DNA of 64,000 bases, taken from NCBI RefSeq assembly GCF_900105925.1, contig NZ_LT629791.1:3693278-3757277 (forward strand). Direction: 5' to 3'. This DNA comes from Jiangella alkaliphila. GTDB lineage: Bacteria; Actinomycetota; Actinomycetes; Jiangellales; Jiangellaceae. Made by a program: the position numbers and the translations under genes. Of the stretch, positions 19,662 to 27,756 are shown piece by piece (position 1 is the first letter of the stretch; each line of letters opens with the position of its first letter). Below the pieces are notes generated by a model that worked only from the letters and a program-made list of their open reading frames with translations, was not told the DNA's origin and made no database searches.

Positions 19662-21512
19662 ATGACCGATCGCATCAACCGACGCATGATGATCCGTTCC
19701 GCCGCCGGCGCAGGTGTCGCAGGCGTCGGCGGGCTCGCACTCAGCGGGACCGCCCATGCCGAAACGGCACCGCCGAGTCTCGTCGAGGCCGACGGGTCCC
19801 CGGTCCTGACGCCTCAGCAGTTCGGTGCCGTCGGTGACGGCGTGGCCGACGACACCGCCGCCATCCAGGCCGCGATCAACGCGGCGCGTTCCCAGCTGAA
19901 CAAGATCGTCGTCGTCCCGCCCGGGCAGTACAAGGTCACCTCGACGATCGTGGTCGGTGACCACGAGTACGAGACCCCCGGCGAGCACCTGAACCGGTTC
20001 GTGCTGCGCGGGTACGGCATGTTCAGCGAGGAGCCGTCGAAGTTCATCTTCCACCACGACGGTGTCGGCATCCGGTGGGAGGCGTCGCTCGGCGGAATCC
20101 ACGGCATGGCGTTCGACGCCCCGGTGAAGACGGCGAACAACGTCGGCATTCACGTCGCCCGGACCGCGAACACCGACGATACCGACGTCACGATCGTCGA
20201 GTGCTCGTTCCTGCGCTTCAATCGCGCGGTCGAGAGCGTCGGCCGCGGCTTCAGCTTCACGAAGAACAAGGTCGCCGTCTGCACGACAGGCGTCACGATC
20301 TCCTGGCCCACGGAGGGCGTGCAGGGCGACGGTGTCCACGTCCTCCCGTACGGTCTGCGCAAGTGGCTGATCACCGACAACCACTTCCACTCTGACTTCG
20401 ACGCGATCGTGTTCAACGGCGCCCCGGACGGAAATTTCCGCGGCGCGGTGATCAGCAACAACCTGCTCGACATCGGCCGCCGGCTGTTCAAGGGCAGCCT
20501 GACGAACTCGACGATCAGCGGCAACGTCGTCGAGAACGGCACCGGGAACGCGATCATCCAGATCGATGCCGGCGGCCACAATCTCACCATCACCGGCAAC
20601 GTGATCGGCGGGTTCGACACGACGCCGGGGGCGTGGGACCCGCCCCGATACGCGATCCACTTCACCAGCGGGGTGTCGGCGAAGAACGTCACGATCTCGG
20701 CGAACTCGTTCAACTGGATCGGCGGCTCCGGCATCCGGTTCGACCAGTCCGCCGACAAGATCAGCGTCACCGACAACTCGTTCGATCGCTGGAACCAGAC
20801 CAACTCGGCCATCCACGGCGCCGTCCTCGTGAACGCCGACGCCACCCGGTTCGCGATCCTCGGCAACGTCTTCTCGGCCAATCCGAACCCGGCCGGGCTG
20901 CCGATCCGGATCGCCGGCACGCTCAGCGCGTCCAACGCCGTCGGCAACGCGTTCGAGCAAGCAGGCCTGGTCGCCGCCGGGTCGATCGCCCCCGACTCGT
21001 TCGTCGAGTCCGCGCCGGGCCGGTTCACGAGGCTCGAGGTGGCCGCCGCGAAGGGCGCCGCCGCACGCGTCCACAGCACGGCCACGTCCGGCATCGCCGC
21101 CGGCGACAGCTACGGCGGCTACCTGGTCGAGGGAGCGCTGGCGGCCGGGGCGGGCGCGGGCGTCAAGGGCGGTGTCGAGGTGGTCGCGGTGAACGCGTCC
21201 GGGTCGGCGGCCACCAACCTCCTGTGCTCCACGAACTCCACGAACGAGGTGGTGGCGTTCCAGGCCAGCGCCGCGGGCCTCGTCCCGCCGACGGACAACG
21301 CCCGCGACATCGGCAGCCCCGACGCGAGCATCCGGACGGTGTACACCTACGCCACCCGGCTGCATCCCTACACGGTCGCGACCATGCCGCCGGCCGCGGA
21401 CGCGCCGGGAGCGCTCATCCAGGTCGTCGACGGTCAGGGCGGCAAGCCGTGCCTGGCGATGTCCGACGGGACGTCGTGGCGTCGGATGCCGCTCGGGAAC
21501 GCGGTCAGGTAG
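19662..21512 (+). CDS. Tat-exported right-handed beta-helix protein with tailspike-like tip
   Basis: The 616-aa protein starts at the ATG at 19662 (AAGGAGAAGG upstream). A Tat signal (NRRMMIRSAAGAG) is followed by a cleavage-like AHAE site near 33. Residues 48-70 (FGAVGDGVADDTAAIQAAI) are the opening of the pectate-lyase-3 superfamily. The centre has many short turns of the type ISNNLLDIG, ITGNVIGG and VTDNSFDRW, typical of a parallel beta helix. The last 60 residues, including KPCLAMSDGTSWRRM, resemble the tip of phage tail-fibre and tailspike proteins. It could be a polysaccharide lyase or hydrolase working outside the cell with the adjacent GH13 enzyme. The catalytic residues cannot be assigned by eye. 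Confidence 0.8.
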   Translation: MTDRINRRMMIRSAAGAGVAGVGGLALSGTAHAETAPPSLVEADGSPVLTPQQFGAVGDGVADDTAAIQAAINAARSQLNKIVVVPPGQYKVTSTIVVGDHEYETPGEHLNRFVLRGYGMFSEEPSKFIFHHDGVGIRWEASLGGIHGMAFDAPVKTANNVGIHVARTANTDDTDVTIVECSFLRFNRAVESVGRGFSFTKNKVAVCTTGVTISWPTEGVQGDGVHVLPYGLRKWLITDNHFHSDFDAIVFNGAPDGNFRGAVISNNLLDIGRRLFKGSLTNSTISGNVVENGTGNAIIQIDAGGHNLTITGNVIGGFDTTPGAWDPPRYAIHFTSGVSAKNVTISANSFNWIGGSGIRFDQSADKISVTDNSFDRWNQTNSAIHGAVLVNADATRFAILGNVFSANPNPAGLPIRIAGTLSASNAVGNAFEQAGLVAAGSIAPDSFVESAPGRFTRLEVAAAKGAAARVHSTATSGIAAGDSYGGYLVEGALAAGAGAGVKGGVEVVAVNASGSAATNLLCSTNSTNEVVAFQASAAGLVPPTDNARDIGSPDASIRTVYTYATRLHPYTVATMPPAADAPGALIQVVDGQGGKPCLAMSDGTSWRRMPLGNAVR

Positions 21513-23186
21513 GTGAGCATGGGTGATGACGTGACCTCGGTGCCGTGGTGGCGAGACGCGGTGATCTATCAGGTCTATCTCCAGTCCTTCGCCGACGGCA
21601 ACGCCGACGGGATCGGCGACATCGCCGGGCTGCGAAGCCGGGTCGGCTACCTGTCGGGTCTCGGCGTCGACGCCATCTGGATCACGCCGTGGTTCCGCTC
21701 ACCCCTGCGCGACGCCGGCTACGACGTCTCCGACTACCGCGCCATCCATCCACGGTACGGGTCCGTGGACGAGGGCATGACGTTGATCGACGAGTGCCAC
21801 GCGGCGGGGATCCGGGTCATCCTCGACATCGTTCCCAACCACACCTCTTCGGCTCACCCGTGGTTCGTCGAGGCGCTGGGCGCACCGCCCGGATCCCCGG
21901 AACGCTCTCGTTACCACTTCCGCGCCGGGCGCGACGACGGCCGGAGTCCGCCCAACGACTGGCTGAGCGTGTTCGGCGGACCCGCCTGGACACAGGTCGA
22001 GGACGCGCACGGCCGGCCGGACGAGTGGTACCTGCATCTGTTCGACTCCTCGCAGCCCGATCTGAACTGGGACAGTGCGGACGTCCGGTCGGAGTTCGAG
22101 GACGTCCTGCGCTCCTGGTTCGACCTCGGTGTCGACGGGTTCCGCATCGACGTCGCCACCGCGCTGGTCAAGGCGCCCGGACTCCCGGATCTCGGGTACC
22201 CCGACGGCGCGTTCCTCGCCGACCTGACCCGCGCGGACCACCCCCACCGCGACCGCGACGAGGTCCACGAGATCTACCGCGGCTGGCGAAAGCTGGCCGA
22301 CTCCTACGATCCACCGCGGATGTTCGCCGCGGAAGCCTGGCTCGACGACCCGGACCGGCTGTCGCGGTACGTCCGGCCCGACGAGCTGCACACCACCCTG
22401 AACCTGTACTACCTGAAGTCGGCGTGGACGGCGGATAGCATGCGCCGCGCCATCGACGCCTCGATCGCGGCCACGTCGGGTGTCGGGGCCCCCACCACGT
22501 GGGCGCTGTCCAACCATGATGTCGAACGTGTCGTCACTCGATACGGCCGCGACGACACCCGTCGGCGACCGGGCGTGTCCGGGCCCGAGCTGGGGCCGGT
22601 CGACGAGCAGTTGGGCCGCCGCCGGGCCCGAGCAGCGGCGCTGCTGACGCTGGCACTACCCGGCAGTGTGTACGTCTACCAGGGCGACGAGCTCGGGTTG
22701 GCCGATGCGCACGTGCCGGAGCACGCCCGGCAGGACCCCATCTGGATCCGGTCCGGGGGCCGGCGCCGGGGTCGCGACGGCGCCCGGGTGCCCTTGCCAT
22801 GGGCGCCGGACGGCAGCTCGTTCGGCTTCGGCGACGACGGCGCCTGGCTGCCGCAGCCCACGGGGTGGGGAACGCACGCGGTGTCGTCCCAGGCAGGCGA
22901 CGACTCGTCGTTCCTCGAGCTGTACCGGAGCGCGTTGCGTCTCCGGCGCACTCATCCGGCTCTGGGCGGAACGAACGGCGTGCACTGGTCCGAGGCGCCC
23001 GGTGACGACGTCCTCGTGTTCACCCGTGATCCCGGCTTCGGCTGCGTCGTCAACTTCGGGCCGGCGCCGGCGCCGATCCCCCTGGACGGCCGCGTCATCC
23101 TGTCCAGTGACCACGCAACCACCGAGGGCGAGGTCCCTCCCCACGGTGCGGTCTGGCTGGATCTCCATCCGGTGAGCCGCCCATGA
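21513..23186 (+). CDS. GH13 alpha-glucosidase-type glycoside hydrolase
   Basis: The 557-aa cytoplasmic enzyme starts directly after the previous stop at GTG 21513; an in-frame ATG at 21519 is also possible. It has the four GH13 regions: DIVPNHTS (105-112), GFRIDVATA with nucleophile D213, AAEAW with acid/base E274, and SNHDVERV with D336. The opening WWRDAVIYQVYLQSFADGNADGIGD is typical of the alpha-glucosidase/oligo-1,6-glucosidase subfamily. It hydrolyses alpha-linked glucose from short oligosaccharides. As the last gene of the cluster it suggests the imported sugar includes alpha-glucosyl units. No terminator is evident after it. Confidence 0.95.
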   Translation: MSMGDDVTSVPWWRDAVIYQVYLQSFADGNADGIGDIAGLRSRVGYLSGLGVDAIWITPWFRSPLRDAGYDVSDYRAIHPRYGSVDEGMTLIDECHAAGIRVILDIVPNHTSSAHPWFVEALGAPPGSPERSRYHFRAGRDDGRSPPNDWLSVFGGPAWTQVEDAHGRPDEWYLHLFDSSQPDLNWDSADVRSEFEDVLRSWFDLGVDGFRIDVATALVKAPGLPDLGYPDGAFLADLTRADHPHRDRDEVHEIYRGWRKLADSYDPPRMFAAEAWLDDPDRLSRYVRPDELHTTLNLYYLKSAWTADSMRRAIDASIAATSGVGAPTTWALSNHDVERVVTRYGRDDTRRRPGVSGPELGPVDEQLGRRRARAAALLTLALPGSVYVYQGDELGLADAHVPEHARQDPIWIRSGGRRRGRDGARVPLPWAPDGSSFGFGDDGAWLPQPTGWGTHAVSSQAGDDSSFLELYRSALRLRRTHPALGGTNGVHWSEAPGDDVLVFTRDPGFGCVVNFGPAPAPIPLDGRVILSSDHATTEGEVPPHGAVWLDLHPVSRP

Positions 23187-23255
23187 TCTCGGCCGAGCGT
23201 CCGAACGTGGTGCTGATCCATTGGCACGATTAGGCTGCGGTGACCGGAGGTGGCG

Positions 23256-24059
23256 ATGACGCGCGAACCTGCCGACGAGGGACGGGGCGCTCTCGCCGCG
23301 TTTCTCACGTCACGCCGGGGACGGGTGTCGCCGGAAGAGGCCGGCATCCCGCCGGGTTTGCGGCGCCGAACGCCCGGCCTGCGGCGCGAGGAAGTCGCTC
23401 TCCTCGCGGGGATCAGCCCCACCTGGTACACGTACCTGGAGCAGGGCCGCCGGATCCATCCGTCGCAGCAGGTGCTGGACGCGATCGCCCGGGTGCTGCG
23501 GCTGAGCGAGGACGAGCGGCGCTACATGCACGTGCTCGCTTTCGGCTCGGTCCAGAATCCGCAGCCTCTCGAGGGTGAGATCCCGGCCGACGAGATCGTC
23601 CGCCAGCTCGTCGCGACCGCTGAGCACAGTCCGTACCCGGTGTATGCCGCCGATCTGTTCGGCGACCTCATCGCCTGGAATCGGGCGATGGCCGACTATT
23701 ACGCCGACTTCGACGCGATGCCGCCGGAAGACCGGAACATGATCCGCTGGCTGCTGTTCGACCCCGAGGCCAGGCGGCGGCTACCCGAGTGGGCGGCGGA
23801 CGTGCCGGACATCGTCGGGCGGTGGCGCGCCATGGTCACGGCCCACAGCCAGGTTCCCGGGCTGCTCGACCAGGCCGCGGAGTTCCGCCGTGGCTCCGCC
23901 GAGTTCGCCGAGGCATGGGACGGGTACGAGGTGGTCGAGAGGCGCACCCGCACCCGGACCTTCCTGATGCCCGGCGGGCACCTGGTCGTCATGCGGCTGA
24001 TCGTCGTGCACGCCCCCGAGTTCGAGCCGTCGCTGGTCGCGTTCCACGTCCCGGTCTAG
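23256..24059 (+). CDS. XRE-family regulator with MmyB-like ligand domain
   Basis: The 267-aa protein starts at ATG 23256, 5 bases after GGAGG. Residues 30-95 hold the helix-turn-helix (LRREEVALLAGISPTWYTYLEQGR), the stereotyped form found with MmyB domains. Residues 105-265 match the MmyB pattern (YAADLFGDLIAWNRAMADYY and ...WLLFDPEARRRLPEW). MmyB domains resemble PAS folds and may bind fatty-acid-like ligands. Such regulators usually control a neighbouring oxidoreductase, but none is adjacent here. The stop codon lies in one arm of a 10-bp inverted repeat. Confidence 0.92.
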   Translation: MTREPADEGRGALAAFLTSRRGRVSPEEAGIPPGLRRRTPGLRREEVALLAGISPTWYTYLEQGRRIHPSQQVLDAIARVLRLSEDERRYMHVLAFGSVQNPQPLEGEIPADEIVRQLVATAEHSPYPVYAADLFGDLIAWNRAMADYYADFDAMPPEDRNMIRWLLFDPEARRRLPEWAADVPDIVGRWRAMVTAHSQVPGLLDQAAEFRRGSAEFAEAWDGYEVVERRTRTRTFLMPGGHLVVMRLIVVHAPEFEPSLVAFHVPV

Positions 24060-24106
24060 AACCATGCCTGACCTGCGCTGATCCGGCTGGTACCGCTGGT
24101 TCTAGA
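24055..24106. repeat. 10-bp inverted repeat spanning the XRE stop codon
   Basis: TCTAGAACCA (24055-24064) is matched by TGGTTCTAGA (24097-24106), with 32 bases between. Each arm contains the palindrome TCTAGA. It may be a transcription-terminating hairpin for the XRE gene or two sites for the regulator. The remaining part of the 180-base gap to the PAS pseudogene shows nothing further. Confidence 0.35.
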
Positions 24107-24240
24107 ACAACCACTGTCTACCCGCGCGGCCGGCTGCTGCCGAACGATCGACTCATGCACCGACGAGTCCAGAGCCAGGAGCCCGCGATGGCCCTCGACG
24201 CGCATCTTCGCCGCCGCGGCGACAGGACGAAGGAGAGCTC

Positions 24241-24597
24241 ATGGCGACCGCCGCAGTGATCTTCGCGAATCCCTCGGGGAGGATCCAGTACTGGAACCCT
24301 GGAATGACCGAGCTGTTCGGCTTCAGCGAGGACGAGGCACTCGGAGCCACCCTCGACCTCATCGTTCCGCCCGACTATTGAGAGCGGCACTGGATCGGAT
24401 ATCGCGCGGCCATGGAGTTGGCGGACGGCGTCGTCGATCACGGCTCCTACAACGTTCCGGCACTGCACCGTGACGGTCGAAGGATCCGGCTCGAGGTTCA
24501 CCTCAACGTCATTCACGACAGCCGCGGCCGCGTCGTGGGAGCGTTCTCTGCCTTCAGCCCGGACGAAGGCCCTTCTGACTCGATTGAGCCCCTCTAG
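24241..24597 (+). pseudogene. PAS-domain protein split by an in-frame TGA
   Basis: From ATG 24241 (AAGGAGAG upstream) the frame reads a PAS domain: VIFANPSGRIQYWNPGMTE, then FGFSEDEALG and LIVPPDY. It is stopped by TGA at 24379-24381. The same frame continues with ERHWIGYRAAM, VPALHRDGRRIRLEV and VVGAFSAFSPDE to the stop at 24595. This is exactly the second half of the PAS fold, and the RERHW position is usually arginine, so a single CGA-to-TGA change explains it. The intact protein would be about 118 aa, a single-domain sensor of light, redox or a ligand. Reinitiation at ATG 24412 could only make a 61-aa fragment. A sequencing error cannot be excluded. Confidence 0.75.
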
Positions 24598-24682
24598 AGT
24601 CAGACGCCTAGGAAGCCGTGGCCGCTCACAGCAGCGGCCAGACGACCGGCCGTCGCGCGGTGGTCGCGTACCGTGTCCCCGC

Positions 24683-25261
24683 GTGGAATCGTTCGTCCCC
24701 GCGCTCGTCATGGCCCTGGTGGTCTTCGTCCTGTCGATCCTGGTGTTGCGTCGGGTCACGACGCCCGCGAGTCTCGTCCGGCTCGCCGATCGGTTACCTT
24801 CGCGGCCGAGAACCGCCTTCTCGCCCGACGAGGTACGCCGGCAGGCGACCGGTGTACTGAACCGGCTCGCCGACGAGCTGAGCCGGACGAACCCGGCCGA
24901 GGTGGACCGCGATCTCTACGAGCGCGCCGGGACCGGGCTCGACGATCTGCGGGTCGGCGCCGGGCGATCGCACGTCCGGTACCGGCCGTGCTTCTTCAAC
25001 CCGCTGCACGACCAGGCCACCGGCCAGGCCGACTACGTGATCGGCTCGGGCACCGTCTCAGTGCCGGTGTGCCGGCGGTGCCAGAGCGAGATCCGCAGGG
25101 GCGGGCACGACCTCGACGCGGTTCCGAGCGACACCCGCCCCGGTGAGCCGTACTTTCTCGGCGACGACGAATGGGCTGTCACCGGGTACGGAGCGCTGGT
25201 CGAGGACCTCCCGGCGGCGCTGTTCCGGTACCAGCGGGCCTTGCGCGAAGACGCCCGATGA
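24683..25261 (+). CDS. Membrane-anchored protein with CFxNPxH / CxxC motif
   Basis: The product is about 192 aa, from GTG 24683. One membrane segment (VPALVMALVVFVLSILVL) lies at 4-22, followed by a helical stretch. Then C-F-F-N-P-L-H and, 23 residues later, V-P-V-C-R-R-C appear; together these would make a metal site of three cysteines and a histidine. The same pattern recurs in the neighbouring gene, which starts in an ATGA overlap, so the two are probably made and work together. The only obvious ligand for the motif is zinc. I do not recognise a named family, and no enzyme motif is present. Confidence 0.7.
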   Translation: MESFVPALVMALVVFVLSILVLRRVTTPASLVRLADRLPSRPRTAFSPDEVRRQATGVLNRLADELSRTNPAEVDRDLYERAGTGLDDLRVGAGRSHVRYRPCFFNPLHDQATGQADYVIGSGTVSVPVCRRCQSEIRRGGHDLDAVPSDTRPGEPYFLGDDEWAVTGYGALVEDLPAALFRYQRALREDAR

Positions 25262-26679
25262 CGGCCAGGACGTCGTCGAAGACCAAGCGGCTCCGGCGCG
25301 CAAGGAAGCGACTCGAGGTACGGCGAGATCGGCCGTCCGCCACCGTCGTCCCGTTGCGGGCTCGTGTCCTGCGGCAGCTGGAGATCTGGGGTGGCGCCGC
25401 CGTGCTCGCCGCCGGCGCCTACGTCGGCGCGGTGATCGCGGTGGAGGCGTTCCTCGACGACCGGGACGACGAGTCTCCGCTCGCCACCGCCGCGGAGGCG
25501 CTGGGCGACGGCAACGTCTACGTCGACTCCCGGGCCGAGGGCGTGGTCGACGAGGCCGGGCTCACCGCGTTGGAGGAGCGGGCGGCCGGCGCGAGTCAGC
25601 CCACGCGGGTACTGATCTGGCCGCTGGACGGCGGTTGGCCGGCCGACGTCGTCGAGCACATCGCGGCACGGTCGGACCTGGACAGCAGGTTCCTCCTGGT
25701 CGACGAGGAGGGGCGGACCGCGGTCGCGTCGACGCTCGACGAGTGGGAGCCGTCGATCGACGACACCGAGGGCATGCCGCCCGCCGACGCGGCGGCCCAG
25801 GCGCTCGAGGAGCTCGAGGCGACACCGTTGCAGGGGGAGCCCGAGGAGTACGACGAGGGCTCGCAGCCGTTCGGGTCGACCTGGCTCGCCGCCGCGCTGG
25901 GTGGCTTGCTGGGGGTGGCGATCATTCTCCTCGCGGTCAGCGGCGGGTTCGTGGCATTCGGCGTCCTCCTGCTCGCGGCGGCTCCCGGGTGGTTCGCCGT
26001 CGACGCCTACCGCCGTCGCCGGGCCGGCCCGGCGATCGCGAACATCGAGGCGCGGCCGGCGCGCCGCCGCGGTCCGAACCGGCTCGTCTACCGGCCTCCG
26101 AACGACGTCCTGGTCCGGCTCAACACCATCCGTGCCACCGAACGAGCCGAGCGCCTGCGCGATGAGTTGCTCGCCCTGGGGGAGCGGATGGCCGCGTCGA
26201 CCGACGACGCCACGGGAGCGGCCTGGGAGCAGGCTCTCGACTGCTATGCGACGGCGGGCCGCATCGCCGACCGCGTCGAGGGCGATACCGACCTCGCGAG
26301 CCACGCCGACGTCGTCGCCGGCCTGGTCCTGGTGGCGCGCGGGCGGCAGGCAGTTGACGCGGCCGAGTCCGGCAACGAGCCGGCGGAGTCGGCCGACTGC
26401 TTCGCGAACCCGTTCCACGGTCCGTCGGTCGGCGCCGTGCCGACGATCGCGCTCGGCGCCCAGCGGCCGCCGGCCTGGGTACCGCACCAGGTCGACGTCT
26501 GCTCGACGTGCCGTGCCGCGGCCGAGAAGGGGATCGCGGTCGCGGATCCTCTCGTGCTCGACTCCGGCGGCGGGCGCATGCAGGCGTACTGGATGCTCGA
26601 CGTGACGCCGTGGGCCCGGCTCGGTTACGGCGTCGCGACGCGTGAGTTGATCGACGCCTGGAGCCGCCCACGGGTCTGA
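25258..26679 (+). CDS. Membrane protein sharing the CFxNPxH / CxxC motif
   Basis: The 473-aa protein begins at an ATGA overlap. A basic N-terminus precedes one membrane segment at 40-60, then an extracytoplasmic region of about 150 acidic residues with a thiol-free alpha/beta pattern (TRVLIWPLDGGW). Two further segments lie near 205-250. The C-terminal 200 residues contain a helical domain and then D-C-F-A-N-P-F-H-G and V-D-V-C-S-T-C, the same candidate metal site as in the preceding protein. The topology places that site on the cytoplasmic side if the N-terminus is inside. The function is unknown; the pair could form a membrane complex. Confidence 0.7.
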   Translation: MTARTSSKTKRLRRARKRLEVRRDRPSATVVPLRARVLRQLEIWGGAAVLAAGAYVGAVIAVEAFLDDRDDESPLATAAEALGDGNVYVDSRAEGVVDEAGLTALEERAAGASQPTRVLIWPLDGGWPADVVEHIAARSDLDSRFLLVDEEGRTAVASTLDEWEPSIDDTEGMPPADAAAQALEELEATPLQGEPEEYDEGSQPFGSTWLAAALGGLLGVAIILLAVSGGFVAFGVLLLAAAPGWFAVDAYRRRRAGPAIANIEARPARRRGPNRLVYRPPNDVLVRLNTIRATERAERLRDELLALGERMAASTDDATGAAWEQALDCYATAGRIADRVEGDTDLASHADVVAGLVLVARGRQAVDAAESGNEPAESADCFANPFHGPSVGAVPTIALGAQRPPAWVPHQVDVCSTCRAAAEKGIAVADPLVLDSGGGRMQAYWMLDVTPWARLGYGVATRELIDAWSRPRV

Positions 26680-26723
26680 ACCCCGTCCCGTCGCTCGGCA
26701 TCTTCCCCCACTGAGCTAGCTGC

Positions 26724-26746
26724 TATAAGCTAGCTGATGTCTTACA
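26724..26746. promoter_or_regulatory. Probable GntR (NanR-like) operator upstream of nanA
   Basis: TATAAGCTAGCTG followed 3 bases later by TCTTA (26724-26744) matches the operator region in front of the gntR gene at 31947-31967 (opposite orientation) in 19 of 21 positions. It lies 17 bases before the nanA start codon, where it would block RNA polymerase. The left half-site (TATAAGCTAGC) is complete and the right half-site is degenerate. Confidence 0.65.
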
Positions 26747-26762
26747 TCCACTTGGGGAGACC

Positions 26763-27731
26763 ATGGCCGACATTCCTTCGGATCCGCCGGTGCGCCTGAC
26801 GGCGGCGCCGTTCACCGCGTTCGACCGCGAACGCTCCCTCGACCTGGACCGCATCGCCGGCCAAGTGGCAGGTCTTCGCGCTGATGGCGTCCACGCGGCC
26901 TTCGTCTGCGGCACCACCGGCGAGGGGGCGTCGCTGACCGAGGCGGAGCGCATGAGCGTGGCGCAGCGCTGGTGCGCGGAGGCAGGTCCGGGATTCGGCG
27001 TCGTGGTCCACGTGGGCCATGCGAGCCTGCGGGTGGCGACGGAGCTGGCTCGGCACGCCGCCTCGGTCGATGCGAACGCCGTCGCCGCCGTCGCGCCCTA
27101 CTTCCACCGGCCGCAGACGGTGGAGGAGTTGGTGGAGGCCTGCGCCGAGATCGCCGGGGCGGCCGGGTCGCTGCCGTTCTTCTTCTACCACCTGCCGGAC
27201 ATGACCGGTGTGCGCGTATCGATGGCGGAGTTCATCACGCTCGGCCGCAAGGAGATCCCGAACTTCGCCGGCGTGAAGTTCACCCACAACGATCTCGCCG
27301 AGCTCGGACAGTGCCTGCAGCTGGCCGGCGACGACCTGGAGATCATGGCCGGCCGCGACGAGATCCTGCTGTCCAGTCTCGCGGCGGGGGCGGTCTCGGC
27401 CGTCGGGAGCACGTACAACTTCGCCGCGCCCATCTATCTCGACATGGCGGATGCGTTCGCCGCCGGCGACCTCGCATCGGCGCGCCGGTTGCAGCAGGTC
27501 GCGCGGGGTGCGATCGACCTGGTCCATCCGTTCGGCGGTCTGCCGGCGCTCAAGGCGATCGCGTCGATGATCGGCGTCGACTGCGGGCCGTGCCGGCTCC
27601 CGCTGCGCGATCTCGACGAGGCTGCGCGGGCCGGCCTCCGGCGGGGGCTCGAGAGCATCGGCTTCCTCGAGACGCTCGAGCAGAGCCGAGCGCGCCGTGC
27701 CGTGGACGAGACTGCCGCTCGAGCGGTCTGA
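26763..27731 (+). CDS. nanA: N-acetylneuraminate lyase (DapA/NanA family)
   Basis: The 322-aa class I aldolase cleaves sialic acid to N-acetylmannosamine and pyruvate. It shows GTTGEG at 50-55, the YHLP tyrosine Y142 and the Schiff-base lysine K172 in GVKFTHND. The motif FAGVKFTHNDL and the LPALKAIASMIGVDCGPCRLPL stretch favour the lyase over dihydrodipicolinate synthase. GGGGAG precedes the ATG. It is the first gene after the candidate GntR operator, followed closely by the FAD oxidoreductase and sialidase. Whether the natural substrate is Neu5Ac or another nonulosonic acid is not known. Confidence 0.85.
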   Translation: MADIPSDPPVRLTAAPFTAFDRERSLDLDRIAGQVAGLRADGVHAAFVCGTTGEGASLTEAERMSVAQRWCAEAGPGFGVVVHVGHASLRVATELARHAASVDANAVAAVAPYFHRPQTVEELVEACAEIAGAAGSLPFFFYHLPDMTGVRVSMAEFITLGRKEIPNFAGVKFTHNDLAELGQCLQLAGDDLEIMAGRDEILLSSLAAGAVSAVGSTYNFAAPIYLDMADAFAAGDLASARRLQQVARGAIDLVHPFGGLPALKAIASMIGVDCGPCRLPLRDLDEAARAGLRRGLESIGFLETLEQSRARRAVDETAARAV

Positions 27732-27756
27732 TCAGCGGCTGGGCAGGGGAGCTGTC

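Noticed and set aside
26680-26712. Possible tRNA remnant (GGTTCAGACC-like T-arm on the minus strand)
   Set aside because: Only a T-arm-like pentamer is found; there is no matching acceptor stem, D arm or anticodon stem.
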